DNA of 64,000 nt from Panax quinquefolius (Eukaryota > Streptophyta > Magnoliopsida > Apiales > Araliaceae). The notes beneath the pieces were generated by a model. That model saw only the letters and a program-made list of their open reading frames with translations, did no database searches and had not been told where the DNA came from. The stretch spans positions 152,764,778 to 152,828,777 of the forward strand of contig CM035152.1 of NCBI GenBank assembly GCA_020205615.1, written 5' to 3'. Each line of letters starts with the position of its first letter. The stretch's first letter is position 1. The position numbers and the translations under genes are program-made. Of the stretch, positions 49,394 through 59,769 are shown in pieces.

Positions 49394-51300
49394 ATGGTGA
49401 AGAGTAGAACACCTACACCCAAAGAGGGCGTACCGATGGTCATCGCTGAATCGAAGACCACGAGTGTCCGCCAAAGATCGTTTGGGACCTCTGATAATAA
49501 GTTCACGCACGCCAAAGACAAATGACCAAACGTTCACTTAAGATTCTCGGCCGAAGGCGGTGGGCAAAGCTAAGCGTAAGCTAGTTTTCACGACGGAGAA
49601 GGGGTCTGGTCATGGTCGGAAATGAGTAGAAGGCACCTCGCCTAGAACTCGATATCGAGATTACCAAGACGCAAAGGCCTCCCGATTGGCTAAGATGGCA
49701 GATGAAGCAGATAGAGCTATGGAAGTACTTATGAAGTAGCGACAGGATATAGCTGAGCAGATGGCTCGAATGGCGGAGTTGAGGGACGAAGAATTCAGTT
49801 ATGTTCAGTCCGAAGAGCGAGGGCATCAGAGGGGGAAAGAACCTGCTCATTCAGGACGAAAGTCTCGGGGCCAAACTCGAGAAAGAAGAAGATCCCGAAG
49901 CCCTACTCCTCAAAGATCGAAGAGGGTATATCACCCTGTCGATTCTAAGGAACAGGGTCGAAGTGAACGAAGAGGTCGATCCAGAGATCGCACCCCTGAG
50001 AGTACAAAGAAGGCACTTGTTGTTGCGCATTCTCACCATAGCGCCCGAGTTCAGAGACGAAGTATATCTAGAGGTCATAGTCCCGATAGTCTACTGAGGG
50101 TACACCACCCTGTAGATGCTTGTAATCGGAAAAGTCCCTCTAAAGTTGGAGGTTCTATTGTAAGAAACCGGTCTGCTCAGAAGGAGTCGCCGAAAAAAGA
50201 AGTATCATCTCAACCAGAAGGTGTGGAGTTTCTGGTTAAAGAATTAAAGGAACTTCAAAGTAGCTTGCCAAAGTACAAAAAATGAAAGATACTTCGGGAA
50301 GGAAGGCATCCCCTTTTTTCGCGGAGATTCTAAAAGAGAAAGCTAACCCCACCAAGAAGTTGTCCCACATTGAAAGTTATGATGGATCGGGGATCCCTTA
50401 CGACCCTGATCGAGCGTTCTACCGATCGATGGATTATTATGATTTTAGCGATCTTTGCTAAGTGTCATACTTTTGTCACAACGCCGTAAAGGATGCCCAA
50501 GATGGATGGGGACTTTTCCATCGGATTCAATTTCATCTTGGGCGGGGCATATGCGAGAAATTTCATGCTCGCCGGAGCAACAAAAGAAGGGAAAAACCCA
50601 ACCGGTTCGTTGGCTCAGGTTCGACAGTATTCAAATGAGTCTTTAGGCCAATATGTGAAGCGGTTTCGTGAAGCAGTCGGCCAAGTGACAGACCTGAACG
50701 ATCTACAAGCTGTTGGACTGTTTTAGAATGGGTTAGATTTGGTCAAATCAGAGAAGTTGGTGAAGAAGTTAATGTTTCACCACCCGAAGAGTCTCGTTGA
50801 AGCCTTCGACAAAGCTGAAGGCTATATCGTGGTGGAGGAAGCCATGAACAGCCTCAAACGTCCTTCTTCAGATCGACTTAAGGAGACAGATCGGGATAAA
50901 ACCGATGGGGACCAGAAGAAGAATGAAGGGAATAAAGACCACTATGAAGGCGGGTCGAAGAAATACAACAATTGGAGACAGGGTGGAGGGCGTTCATCCG
51001 CTCCCCACCCAGAGAATGAATAGACGACACAAAGACTCAACACACGCATGTGGTCATTATCTTGGATCGATCAAGAATCAACCTATCTTGAGCCACCTCG
51101 AGATAACATTAAGCTGAAAAAGGGAATTCTAAGTAAGTATTGTGATTATCATCAAGCTTGGTCACGATACAAACGACTGTGCTAGTTTGAAAGATTTCAT
51201 TGAAAGAAAGGTACAAGGTGGGGCTTTAGTTCAGTATGTGGCTGCCAGAACTAATCAACAGCAGGACGGAGGACCTGTTCCGGCAATTTCAACCAGTTAA
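49394..51300 (+). pseudogene. Element I gag
   Basis: The ATG at 49394 gives MVKSRTPTPKEG, a plausible start. After a stop near 49522 the frame resumes around 49695, with a TAG at 49737. The part 49761-50285 (174 codons) is Arg/Ser-rich (RERRRSRSPTPQRSKR), a linker and not an SR splicing factor. The capsid-like core follows in broken frames at 50320-50850 (FSIGFNFILGGAYARNFMLA, NESLGQYVKRFREAVGQVTD, LVEAFDKAEGYIVVEEAMNS). A zinc-knuckle-like block (KYCDYHQ, then DTNDCASLKDFIERK after a one-base shift, 51135-51220) ends the protein. Confidence 0.8.
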
Positions 51301-51315
51301 AAGAAGCATTGCACC

Positions 51316-51990
51316 TTGGGGACAACTTTTGCAAGGCATTTGATAGATGTCATCACTGGGGGTACTTCGGGCAAACTTGTTAGAAAGAAGCGCCGAAGTC
51401 ACTTGGATTTGGTCATGTCAGTGGCGGGTACCCTCCCGAAGACTGATAGACCTTATCCGAGTACGGTAATCTCCTTTACTGACAAGGATTACCCTTTGAA
51501 AATCATCGAACCTCATGAGGATCATTGGTGCCGACCATTTGTGAGTGGGTTTGGGTGGATATGAAGCGAATGATGGTAGACAATGGGTCTTCTGTAGATA
51601 TTCTGTATGCCCACGCTTATCAGAGGATGCACCTAGACGGGCGGAAGATGGAGAGAGGGCAGGAGACTCCTTTGTACTTTTAGTAACGATCCGATCAAGG
51701 TGGTGGCTGGAACCATTGAACTACTAGTCATCTTCGGAACGGCCCCTCAACAGGTAGAAATTATTTGCAAATTTTATGTTGTGAATGTAGATTCTGCTTA
51801 TAATGCTATTTTGGGAAGGCCTACTTTAATTGCTTTGCAAGCTGTGACCTCAATTCCTCATTTCAAAATCAAATTTCCTACGGCTCATGGGGTTGGTGAG
51901 GTGAAAGGAGATTTGGATCTGGCAATAAGGTGTTATAGAAATGCTGTGATCACTTCGGGAGTAGGGGTATCGAAGCAAAAGTAGACCATG
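51316..51990 (+). pseudogene. Element I aspartic protease
   Basis: The lead ISFTDKDYPLKIIEPHED precedes MMVDNGSSVDILYAHAYQRM (about 51570-51630). Its D-N-G-S-S is the active site usual for Tat elements. After two stops near 51680 the second half reads VDSAYNAILGRPTLIALQAV at about 51788-51845. Frame changes occur at 51550 and 51690. The domain processes Gag-Pol. The catalytic Asp is present. Confidence 0.85.
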
Positions 51991-51999
51991 GCGATAGAG

Positions 52000-53040
52000 A
52001 TCGAACCCTTCACGGAGAGTAGTTCCGAACCATTGGTCATGCCAGCTGAAGAAACAGAGGAGATAGAGCTCATCCCGGGCAAAGTGAACAAGACAGTGAA
52101 AATAGGTTCGGGTCTGCCGGAACCTCTCCGGACGAACCTCATGGAGCTCCTACGATGCTATGTTGATATCTTCGCATGGGAACCTCAGGATATGTCAGGA
52201 GTAAGCAGGGATATTGCTGAGCATCGGTTGGAAGTGGACCCGTCAAAGAAACCAGTTCGACAGAAGAGGAGGATCTTTGCACCTGAACGTGCGGATCATC
52301 GATGAAGAGATTGCAAAACTGTTGGTAGCTGACTTCATTTTTGAGATCGACTACTCGCAATGGATGGCAAATGTGGTGCTGGTCCAGAAATAGAACGGTA
52401 AATAGCGGGTCTGCATCGACTATACCAATCTAAATAAAGCTTGTCCAAAGGACTTCTACCCGCTGCCCCACATCGACCAACTCATCGATGCCACTTCGGG
52501 GTATGCTTTGTTAAGTTTCATGGACGCATTCTCTGGGTATCATCAGATTTCAATGAGTAAAGAGGATATACCGAAGACGGCTTTCATTACGCATCATTCA
52601 GTATATGCCTACAAGAAAATGACATTCGGCCTCATCAATGCCGGGGCCACATACCAGAGGATGATGAACTACGTCTTCAGATACCAGTTGGGTAAGAATA
52701 TGGAGGTGTACGTGGATGACATGATTGTCAAAAGCATGCTGGTACATAAACATTTGGATGATTTAGAGGAATATTTTCAGACAATTCGCCATCACAACTT
52801 GAGACTAAATCCCACTAAGTGCACCTTCGGTCTAGGGGCTGGCAAGTTTCTGGGTTATCTTGTCAATCAAAGAGGAATTGAGGCCAATCCAGAGAAGATT
52901 CAAGCAATCCTGAGCATGAAGACTCCTCAGTCATTTAAAGATGTTCAACGTCTGTCTGGAAGGATTGCAGCTTTAAGGAGGTTCATGTCCAAGTCGGCAG
53001 AAAGATGTTTGTCGTTTTTTGATACGTTGAAAGGGTAAGA
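52000..53040 (+). pseudogene. Element I reverse transcriptase
   Basis: CYVDIFAWEPQDMSGVSRDI and AEHRLEVDPSKKPVRQKRR lead in. After a shift near 52300, CIDYTNLNKACPKDFYPLPH is followed by the long open frame 52508-53038. This holds LLSFMDAFSGYHQISMSKED (first Asp), FGLINAGATYQRMMNYVF and MEVYVDDMIVKSM (Asp pair, about 52700-52740), then the connection FLGYLVNQRGIEANPEKI. Stops lie at 52392 and 52405. The palm itself is intact. Confidence 0.9.
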
Positions 53041-53580
53041 ATGCAAAGACGCGTTCCAATGGACTTGGAGTGTGAGGACGCCTTCGAGCATCAAGTCCTA
53101 CTTGTCTTCTAAGACTTTGTTGGTGAAGCCCGCTCTTGCCGAGCCTCTATATTTGTACTTAGCAGCTAGTTCGTTGGCAGTAGGAGCAGTTTTGGTGCGT
53201 GAAGTTGGGGGTAAGCAACACCCAGTTTATTACGTAAGTCATGTCCTTCGGGATGCTGAAACAAGGTACCCAAATATTGAAAAGTTTGCTTTTGCTTTAA
53301 TAACTGCTAGTCGAAAGCTTAGGCTATACTTCCAGGGTAGATTGGTAATAATATACACAGATCAGCCTTTGAAGAAGATTATGGGCAAACCTGAGGTATC
53401 GGGGAGATTAGCTGCATGGACGATGGAATTGTCCCAATTTTTCATTGAATATCATCCCCGAACCGCCATCAAAGGGCAAGCCTTGGCTGATTTTGTAGGT
53501 GAATGCTCGTTTTCTGAAGCTGATGAAGTTGTGGCGGTCAAGGATCTCAGCAGAGTAGTTGCGAGTTCTTCAGCCAGGCG
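53041..53580 (+). pseudogene. Element I first RNase H (Ty3 type, degenerate active site)
   Basis: Open frame 53072-53719. LYLYLAASSLAVGAVLVREV stands where Ty3 RNase H has its first catalytic Asp, and that Asp is absent. EKFAFALITASRKLRLYFQG, IIYTDQPLKKIMGKPEVSGR and FFIEYHPRTAIKGQALADFV follow the usual order. In the Tat lineage this domain is known to lose its catalytic residues because the downstream archaeal-type RNase H takes over. Confidence 0.8.
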
Positions 53581-53990
53581 AGAGTTCATGGACGCTGTAT
53601 GCATATGGGTCTTCTACTACGGACGTCAATGTAGCAGGGATTATTCTGACGAGTCCAGAGGGATTCAAGGTGCTGCAGGCCATCAGATTTTAGTTCAAAG
53701 TGACGAACAACGAAGTTGAGTATGAGGCGGTACTCGCAGGGTTACGACTAGCGAAGAGTCTTGAAGTGCAGAGAATAGTCATCTTCAGTGATTCTCAGTT
53801 AGTTGTTAAGCAATTCTCTGGGGAGTACAAAGCTCGAGGCCCAAGAATGATCAAGTATTTGGCAGAATTGAAAGAACGACTTCAGTATTTCCAATCCTAC
53901 GAGTTTCAGGGGGTCGAGCGTAATAACAATTCCATTGCTGATGCACTTTCCAAATTAGCCACTACGGATGTTAACGTCTTTGATGAGTCG
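53581..53990 (+). pseudogene. Element I second, archaeal-type RNase H
   Basis: A decayed start at about 53595-53690 should read W-T-L-Y-x-D-G-S-S, but the catalytic Asp is Tyr (YAYGSS). Then TNNEVEYEAVLAGLRLAKSL supplies the Glu, IVIFSDSQLVVKQFSGEYKA the next Asp, and NNNSIADALSKLAT the final Asp. A stop at about 53690 separates the first strand from the rest. This second RNase H marks the Tat clade. Confidence 0.85.
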
Positions 53991-55300
53991 GTTTACTTAG
54001 AAATTTTGCAACATCCTAGTGTTCATCATAAATCGGTAATGTGCGTTGACCGAACCAACTGCTGGTTGACTCCATATCTGGAATATCTGGTAGATGGCGT
54101 CTTACCTTCAGATCGAATGCTAGCCAAGAAAATCAAGTACAAGAGTGCTAATTTTGTTTTGATTGATGGGGATCTGTTCCGAATGGCTTTCTCGTCTCCA
54201 CTACTAAAATGTTTGACTCCATCTGAAGCTGAATATGCTCTCCGAGAAGTACATGAAGGCATTTGTGGCGACCATATGGCTGCTAAGTCATTAGCCTATA
54301 AAGTACTTCCTCAGGGGTACTACAGGCCTACCATCTTCAAAGAAGCGACTGAGTACGTCAAGAAGTGCGAGAAATGTCAGCTCAACAGTCCGATCCCACA
54401 TCAGCCACTAGAAGAGCTATACTCGATCCTATCTCCTATACCCTTTACTGTCTGGGGGGTTGATATACTGGGTTCACTACCGAAAGCAAAAGGTCAAGTC
54501 AGTTTTGTTATAGTTGTCATCGACTATATGACCAAATGGGTAAAGCAAAGCCACTTAGGTTAATAACGAACAGAATGCTTGAAATTTTTGAAAGAATCGG
54601 TAGTATTTCGCTTTGAATTCCTAAGGTGGTAATATCGGACAATGGACGTCGGTTTGTGGGATCGAAATTTGAAACATTTTTGAAAGAACTGGGGATCCAA
54701 AGACGAAAGACTTCATAGCTCATCCTCGATCCAAACGGAAAAGTTGAGTAACCAATGTAACGTCATTTGAATGGGATCAAGCCTTGATTGACGGGCTAGG
54801 GCGGATGACCGGAAGAGTCGCTTAGCATGTTATGGGCTTATCGAACTACTCCGAGGACTACAACAGGGGATTCAACTTTCAGATTGGCCTATGGTACTGA
54901 TGCTTTAGTCCCAGTTGAAATTAGATCTCCAAGTCTTCGAGTTAGTCAATTCAAAGAGATCTACAATGAAGAAGGGCTGAAGGCCAATCTTGATTTGCTT
55001 GAAGAAGGCGAGAACAATTTTTTATCAAATTAGCGACCTTTATCGTGAATAGTGGCTAAACATTATAATAAGGGGGTAAAGCTTTGCAGATTCGAAGTAG
55101 GAGACTTTGTCCTCAGAGAAGTCGAAACATCTACACCTCAGAATCTGGGAAAGCTAATGCCGAACTGGGAAGGACCGTATGAAGTCACGGAAGTGCCGGG
55201 CCGTGGACTTATCAACAAGGCATTAGACGGGTCAACAATTAAAATACTTGCACGCCGGCGAAGCTTAGGAAGTACTTTTCAAGAAAAACGATGTCGATTA
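53991..55300 (+). pseudogene. Element I integrase
   Basis: The HHCC zinc region is ALREVHEGICGDHMAAKSL with CEKCQLNSPIPHQP (54240-54410). The first catalytic Asp is in TVWGVDILGSLPKAKG (about 54450-54495). The second is in VVISDNGRRFVGSKFET, in another frame at about 54625-54675. The Glu region (54720-54800) is scrambled. LWAYRTTPRTTTGDSTF and GTDALVPVEI (54827-54920) continue the core end. A C-terminal domain with FEVGDFVLREVETSTPQNLG and WEGPYEVTEVPGRGLI lies at 55094-55220. Integrase joins cDNA to the chromosome. This one has at least five frame breaks. Confidence 0.85.
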
Positions 55301-55458
55301 CATAAGTCCAGAAATATTCACGTCATCATCAATAAAAGTTCCCTTTTTTCTCAAATAAATCTTGTCTTCGTTGCAGATCAGTTCAGTGGTGTAAGGAGGT
55401 TCGGGGGGACTCGCTAACCATTCGATGGTAGCCTTAATGGCAGGTGGACCTTATGGGT

Positions 55459-55800
55459 TTGTCAGGCCCTTCGTGGTAGGCAAACGCCATCCTTAAGACG
55501 TTGTCAGGCCCTGTGTGGTAGGCAATTATCGACATTTAGACTTTGTCAGGTCCTTCGTGGTAGGCAAGTGTCATCCTTAAGACGTTGTTAGGCCCTGTGT
55601 GGTAGGCAATTGTCGACATTTAGACCTTGTCAGGCCCTTCGTGGTAGGCAAGTGTCATCCTTAAGACGTTGTCAGGCCCTGCGTGGTAGGCAATTATCGA
55701 CATTTAGACCTTGTAAGGTCCTTCGTGGTGGGCAAGCGTTGTCCTTCAGACTTCGTCAGGCCCTTCGTGGTAGGCAAAGGTCATCTTTTGGTTTTGATAG
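55459..55800 (+). repeat. 42-bp tandem repeat array in the 3' region of element I
   Basis: Eight exact-spaced copies start at 55459, 55501, 55543, 55585, 55627, 55669, 55711 and 55753, with a decayed ninth. The common half is TTGTCAGGCCC, then GTGGTAGGCAA. The other half alternates between ATCCTTAAGACG-type and CGACATTTAGAC-type, so the true period is 84 bp in the central copies. Variable tandem repeats between pol and the 3' LTR are known for Tat-lineage elements. Confidence 0.9.
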
Positions 55801-56823
55801 GCCTTCTGGGGTAAACAAATTCGCAATGAAGCAGATCTGTCTCATACTTCGGTAACTAATAAGTATCCATTTACTTTATTACCTAAATATTTTCTAAGTG
55901 TTGAGTTCGGAATGCCTCATTCCCTAACTTCATCTTATCTGTTATATGACATGTTTAGTTGTTAATTAACAGTTCGAGTTGAATCCATGAAAGAGTTTGT
56001 GCATTTTTCTAGTTGAATTAATATTGAAGTAGGGGCAGAAAGTAAATGCACCGAAGTCATAAGGAATGAGACCATATTTCATTAATATTTAATTTGACTA
56101 TAAAATTAGAAAATTTTTACACAAATCCTATAAATTAAAGAAAGTAAAATAACAGAAATTTTCTTAAACATTTTTAAACAAAATCCAGGAAAGACAAGAG
56201 TATTCACTTCATGCATCATCCTCGCCATCTGAAGAGTCGAGCAAGGATGGATCCACGTTAGCTGTAATCAACTTCTCCTTGCCACGACTCCGACAGAGCT
56301 CATAGCTTTCAGAATATATCTTCATAATCTCTCCGTTGATCTCATCCGAGTTCCGATACTCTTCACAGATATGTTTGCGAAGGTCATCGGTTAGAGGAGG
56401 CCCAAGGTCCCGAAGAGCCTTGAGTTCTCGGATTTCTTCTTCCAGCTTCTGACGCTTATTCAGATGACGAGTTTCTGCTAGCTCTAGCTTCTGGATCATT
56501 TTAGTCAAGATCTTAGCATCAGCCGTTAGCTCTTTGATCTTCTCCATCCTTATTTCGTTCCTCTGAACCAAGTCAACATTCATCTTGACGATCTCCTCAT
56601 ATTGTGCTTTAGTTGACTTCAGTTCTTCATTGGATGTCTTCGCATCTCCTTTGGCTTGGGCCAACTCTTTCCGAAGACCCTCATTAATGTGAAGAATACT
56701 CTCACGTTGAGTCCTTTCCCGAGCCAGAGCAGACTTCAGGATGGCATTCTCCTTCCTCATTGTCTCTTCTTTGGATTCAGCTTCAATAGACCTTGGACGC
56801 AGACGTCCGAACACAGCATTCGC

Positions 56824-56906
56824 CTACGCATGTCCAGTATTATTCGATCAGTTTCAGATTTATAAGTATGAAGATAAATACGGAAATAAAGGAGAGAACC
56901 ATTTAC
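56824..56906 (-). other. Predicted intron 2 of the antisense gene (83 bp)
   Basis: On the minus strand it runs from GTAAATGG to ATGCGTAG. Removing it joins the frame ending SYLTK to the frame holding VFGRLRPRSIEAE without changing phase. Confidence 0.7.
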
Positions 56907-57774
56907 CTTCGTCAGGTAGCTCATGCCTTTGCTAAGCAAATCCCCGTTTGAACTGTTCCAGAATCGATGGTCATCGGTTTCACGAACGAAGGCGTCAAAC
57001 AGTTGAAAAGGAAAGTTGGCATTAAATCGAGGCCACATGGTTGGAGAGGCCATAGCGTCATGCTGAAATTCAGAGGTTGACTGTCTTGGAGGAGAAGGCA
57101 TAGATTGATTGTGAATTGGCAAGGGATCCACATGTATATTTTCCGGAGAGGGAGATCGAACAGGATTAGGTTCATGGATTGGTGAGGGAGCCGAGGATGA
57201 ACCTGGATGGCTATCTGATGGATGTTTCCTTTTTCGAGATAAAATGGGGGCAGATCCGACCAGTTCATCATCAGGCACTTGAATTTCGGTTGGGATTATT
57301 GGGGGAATGTCAGCCGAAGACGATGGAACTCGGAGCTCATCGGCAGTCAAGGGGATAATCTTTGTCCTTATCTTCTTAGCACGGAGAACCTTCGCCGATC
57401 ATGGAGAGGTATATCAAGCGAGCTTCTCTTAATCGGACAGATTCGAAGGTGCGAGAGCTAGGGTTGGACGAGGGGTTCTTTGTGGAATTGCTTCAGGAAT
57501 TGTTTCCGGATCACTTTCAAGATTTGTTTCCGGCTGGGTGGATTTGGATTTCTTGGCGGCTCTCTTCCTTCGCCGAGGTCTGAGAGATTCTTCAGAACGA
57601 TGGGTTCATCGGTTTGGGGTTCGTCTGCTCAAGAGAGACATACTGGTGGATCGGTGACGGGGGGATCAGCTTGGGGAGATTCTTCAGTCAGAGGCTCTTC
57701 ACTTGCATCCGTAATCTTCCCCGCCAAAAAGTCTTCCAATTCTTTTACTTTCAAGAAGTTGGTTTGATCTGAAC

Positions 57775-57849
57775 CTAAATAACCATGTATCGTAACCCAT
57801 ATCACTTAAATATCTCAAAAACCGTATTTACAAAGTTGTTCAAACTTAC
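57775..57849 (-). other. Predicted intron 1 of the antisense gene (75 bp)
   Basis: On the minus strand the donor is GTAAGTTTG and the acceptor TTATTTAG. Both flanks are coding-like, and the intron contains AT-rich sequence. The donor is near-consensus. Confidence 0.7.
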
Positions 57850-58679
57850 ATTTATGGTCATATAGCCGAGTTTGCTTAGTCGTCGGTGCAAAACTCCATT
57901 CCTTCTGGGGATCTTCTTCAAAAATCTGCCATTTCCTCACACGCTTCTCTGAGGATATCTCCAAAGTCGCAGAGATCCGATTAGAGATAGTCCATCTGGA
58001 AGAGAAGAGATTTGAGCCCAGTAAAAAACCATTTTCGTACCAACCCTTGTTGCTTTGGAAGGGGTATCCATCGGGGTCTCTTCTCAAATCGGTGTTGGGT
58101 CGTGGAGACCGCTTGCTCAACATTTTGAAACCTCGTTTCTGGGACCTACTGCGGAGAAGAGGGGTGAAGAAGATGTCGACGAGAGGAGGAATCCTAATTA
58201 AGTGGCGTAAGGCAATGAATGCGGTAATGTGGATGTAGGAATTAGGCACCAATCGGGCGAATCCCACTCCTATAAACCCTAGAAGGGTAACGACGAAGGC
58301 GTGGAGGGGAAGGCGAATTCCCTTTTCAAGAAAAGTAACTGGCATAGCGACCCAACCATCCGGTCGATGGTACATGCGTTTTCTTGGGAGCGGAGCCCTT
58401 GTTGCGTCGTGTCCTAATCGATAATGAGTCCGGAGGATACGTATCTCAGATTCCGTAACAATGGAGGGGGTATTGGCATGAGAAAACTGTTCCCCATCCT
58501 CGAAGAAGTCGGAAGGAGGCAGAGAAGAGATCGGTATTTCTTCCCCATGGTTCTTTGTGGATTGGGGATTGGAACTCGAACCCTCTTGGTTAGGGTTTGG
58601 ATTAGGGAAGCGGTCTTGACGGAGTCACGCGAAGGGGAGAATTTTGGTTAGAGTTCACAGTCACCATTGTTAAGATTTC

Positions 58680-59097
58680 GTATAACAGAGAAAGAAGTTC
58701 TGTGAAGGAGAAGAAAGCTCAAAGGTTCAAAGTTTAAATTGGCAGGTAAAACCGTCAAAATTGGTAAAGTTTATCTTTTATACTGACGGTTGCACGAGTT
58801 ACGAAGGCGGTACATTAAATGTTAGTAATGATGAGAATTCGAATGGGAAGCGTCCGGATCAATTCTTAGACATTTTATCAGAATGGGCTTCTCGGTTGGA
58901 TTTCCGGTTTTTGGACCGTCTTGTTCAATTTCAATCCTTTATTGACTGGGCCTTTTACTCTGGATATTCAGCCATTCCCTGTCTCATCTTATGGACCAAA
59001 TTGGGTATGTCTCAATTACTTCTTGTTATGGGCCTTTAGTAAATTCTAATATCTTGGACCACTTATAGTTTTCTATTAAACATTCCGTTCAACAAAA
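58680..59097. other. Element I 3' untranslated region
   Basis: No coding signal is seen on the plus strand. It should contain the promoter of the antisense gene, just upstream of 58667 on the minus strand. I see no clear TATA box there. Confidence 0.4.
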
Positions 59098-59110
59098 AAC
59101 TAGAGGGCAA
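59098..59110 (+). other. Element I polypurine tract
   Basis: AACTAGAGGGCAA directly precedes the 3' LTR. Confidence 0.7.
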
Positions 59111-59764
59111 TATTGGGTCATGATATTTCCCCTCCTTGGGCCGAGTAAATTTGGCTTACTTATTAAATTAATCCATTGGGCCTTCATTATTGAACCTTGA
59201 AAGTCATTGGGTTTAGTCACCATATTACTTCTATTTAACCCTATAAGACCGGGTCGATTCATTGGACTAACCCATTGGATCATTTAATATCTATTACTTT
59301 GACTTGTAATGATGAAAAAGCATGATGGTTGACTGCTATTACTGCCATGCATTAATGTGGATGGGATCCGGTGATCACGTGATGAAAAAACAGAGGTCGA
59401 GGTAGTGGGTGAATCGCATACACACCCTAAGAGAACCATCGATCACGAGGGTCATGTCGGGAGGTAGTGGGTGGCACGGTAAACCGGGCAAAGAGAGTAT
59501 CACCTATCAACTAAGTCTTCACAAACAGGTACGTTCTCATAAACATTCATATTCACATACACACCACTGAGGATTATTATCTCTCTCAATACACTAGACA
59601 TTACATTCTCCATTGGTTAACCTTGTGAACACGTATACTGACTCTCACGCCTGAGCTATCCCTCGGCGGTCCGGCCGTCAAGCTTGTGGTATTTATCGTG
59701 TTTACTGTGCAGGATCAGGGCGTCTTATGTGATTAGGACGTTGGAGAAGATCTTGGCGTTAACA
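59111..59764 (+). repeat. Element I 3' LTR
   Basis: It starts TATTGGGTCATG (TG changed to TA) and ends GCGTTAACA. It matches the 5' LTR over its length. Confidence 0.9.
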
Positions 59765-59769
59765 ATGGC

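Larger units (their letters stand above)
56209..58667 (-). pseudogene. Spliced antisense gene of element I (Transposase_28-like N-terminus)
   Basis: Read on the minus strand. A likely ATG at 58667-58665 opens a short frame. A one-base shift near 58610 joins it to the main exon, which is open to 57850. This has RMYHRPDGWVAMPVTFLEKG and IRLPLHAFVVTLLGFIGVGF, the pattern of the 'putative gypsy-type transposon' domain (Transposase_28) found in antisense ORFs of Tat elements. A GT-AG intron at 57849-57775 follows. The next exon (57774-56907) is Pro/Ser-rich with one frameshift or stop region near 57440, then APILSRKRKHPSD and WPRFNANFPFQLFDAF. A second intron lies at 56906-56824. The last exon (56823-56209) is a coiled coil rich in Glu/Lys, ending SSDGEDDA. 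The function of these proteins is not known. I did not establish expression. Confidence 0.7.
48664..59764 (+). mobile_element. Element I: full-length Ty3 Tat-lineage retrotransposon
   Basis: About 11.1 kb, with LTRs of about 651 and 654 bp, a TGGCGC-type PBS, gag, protease, reverse transcriptase, two RNase H domains, integrase, a long 3' region with tandem repeats, and an antisense gene. The second (archaeal-type) RNase H and the antisense ORF are marks of the Tat lineage (the Retand/Grande-like side). The target duplication is ATGGT/ATGGC (48659-48663 and 59765-59769, one mismatch), in the LINE. Confidence 0.9.

Noticed and set aside
49761..50285. SR-type splicing factor (Arg/Ser-rich 174-codon frame)
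   Set aside because: It lies between the PBS and the protease of element I, in the gag position, with gag core motifs just downstream and no RNA-recognition motif.
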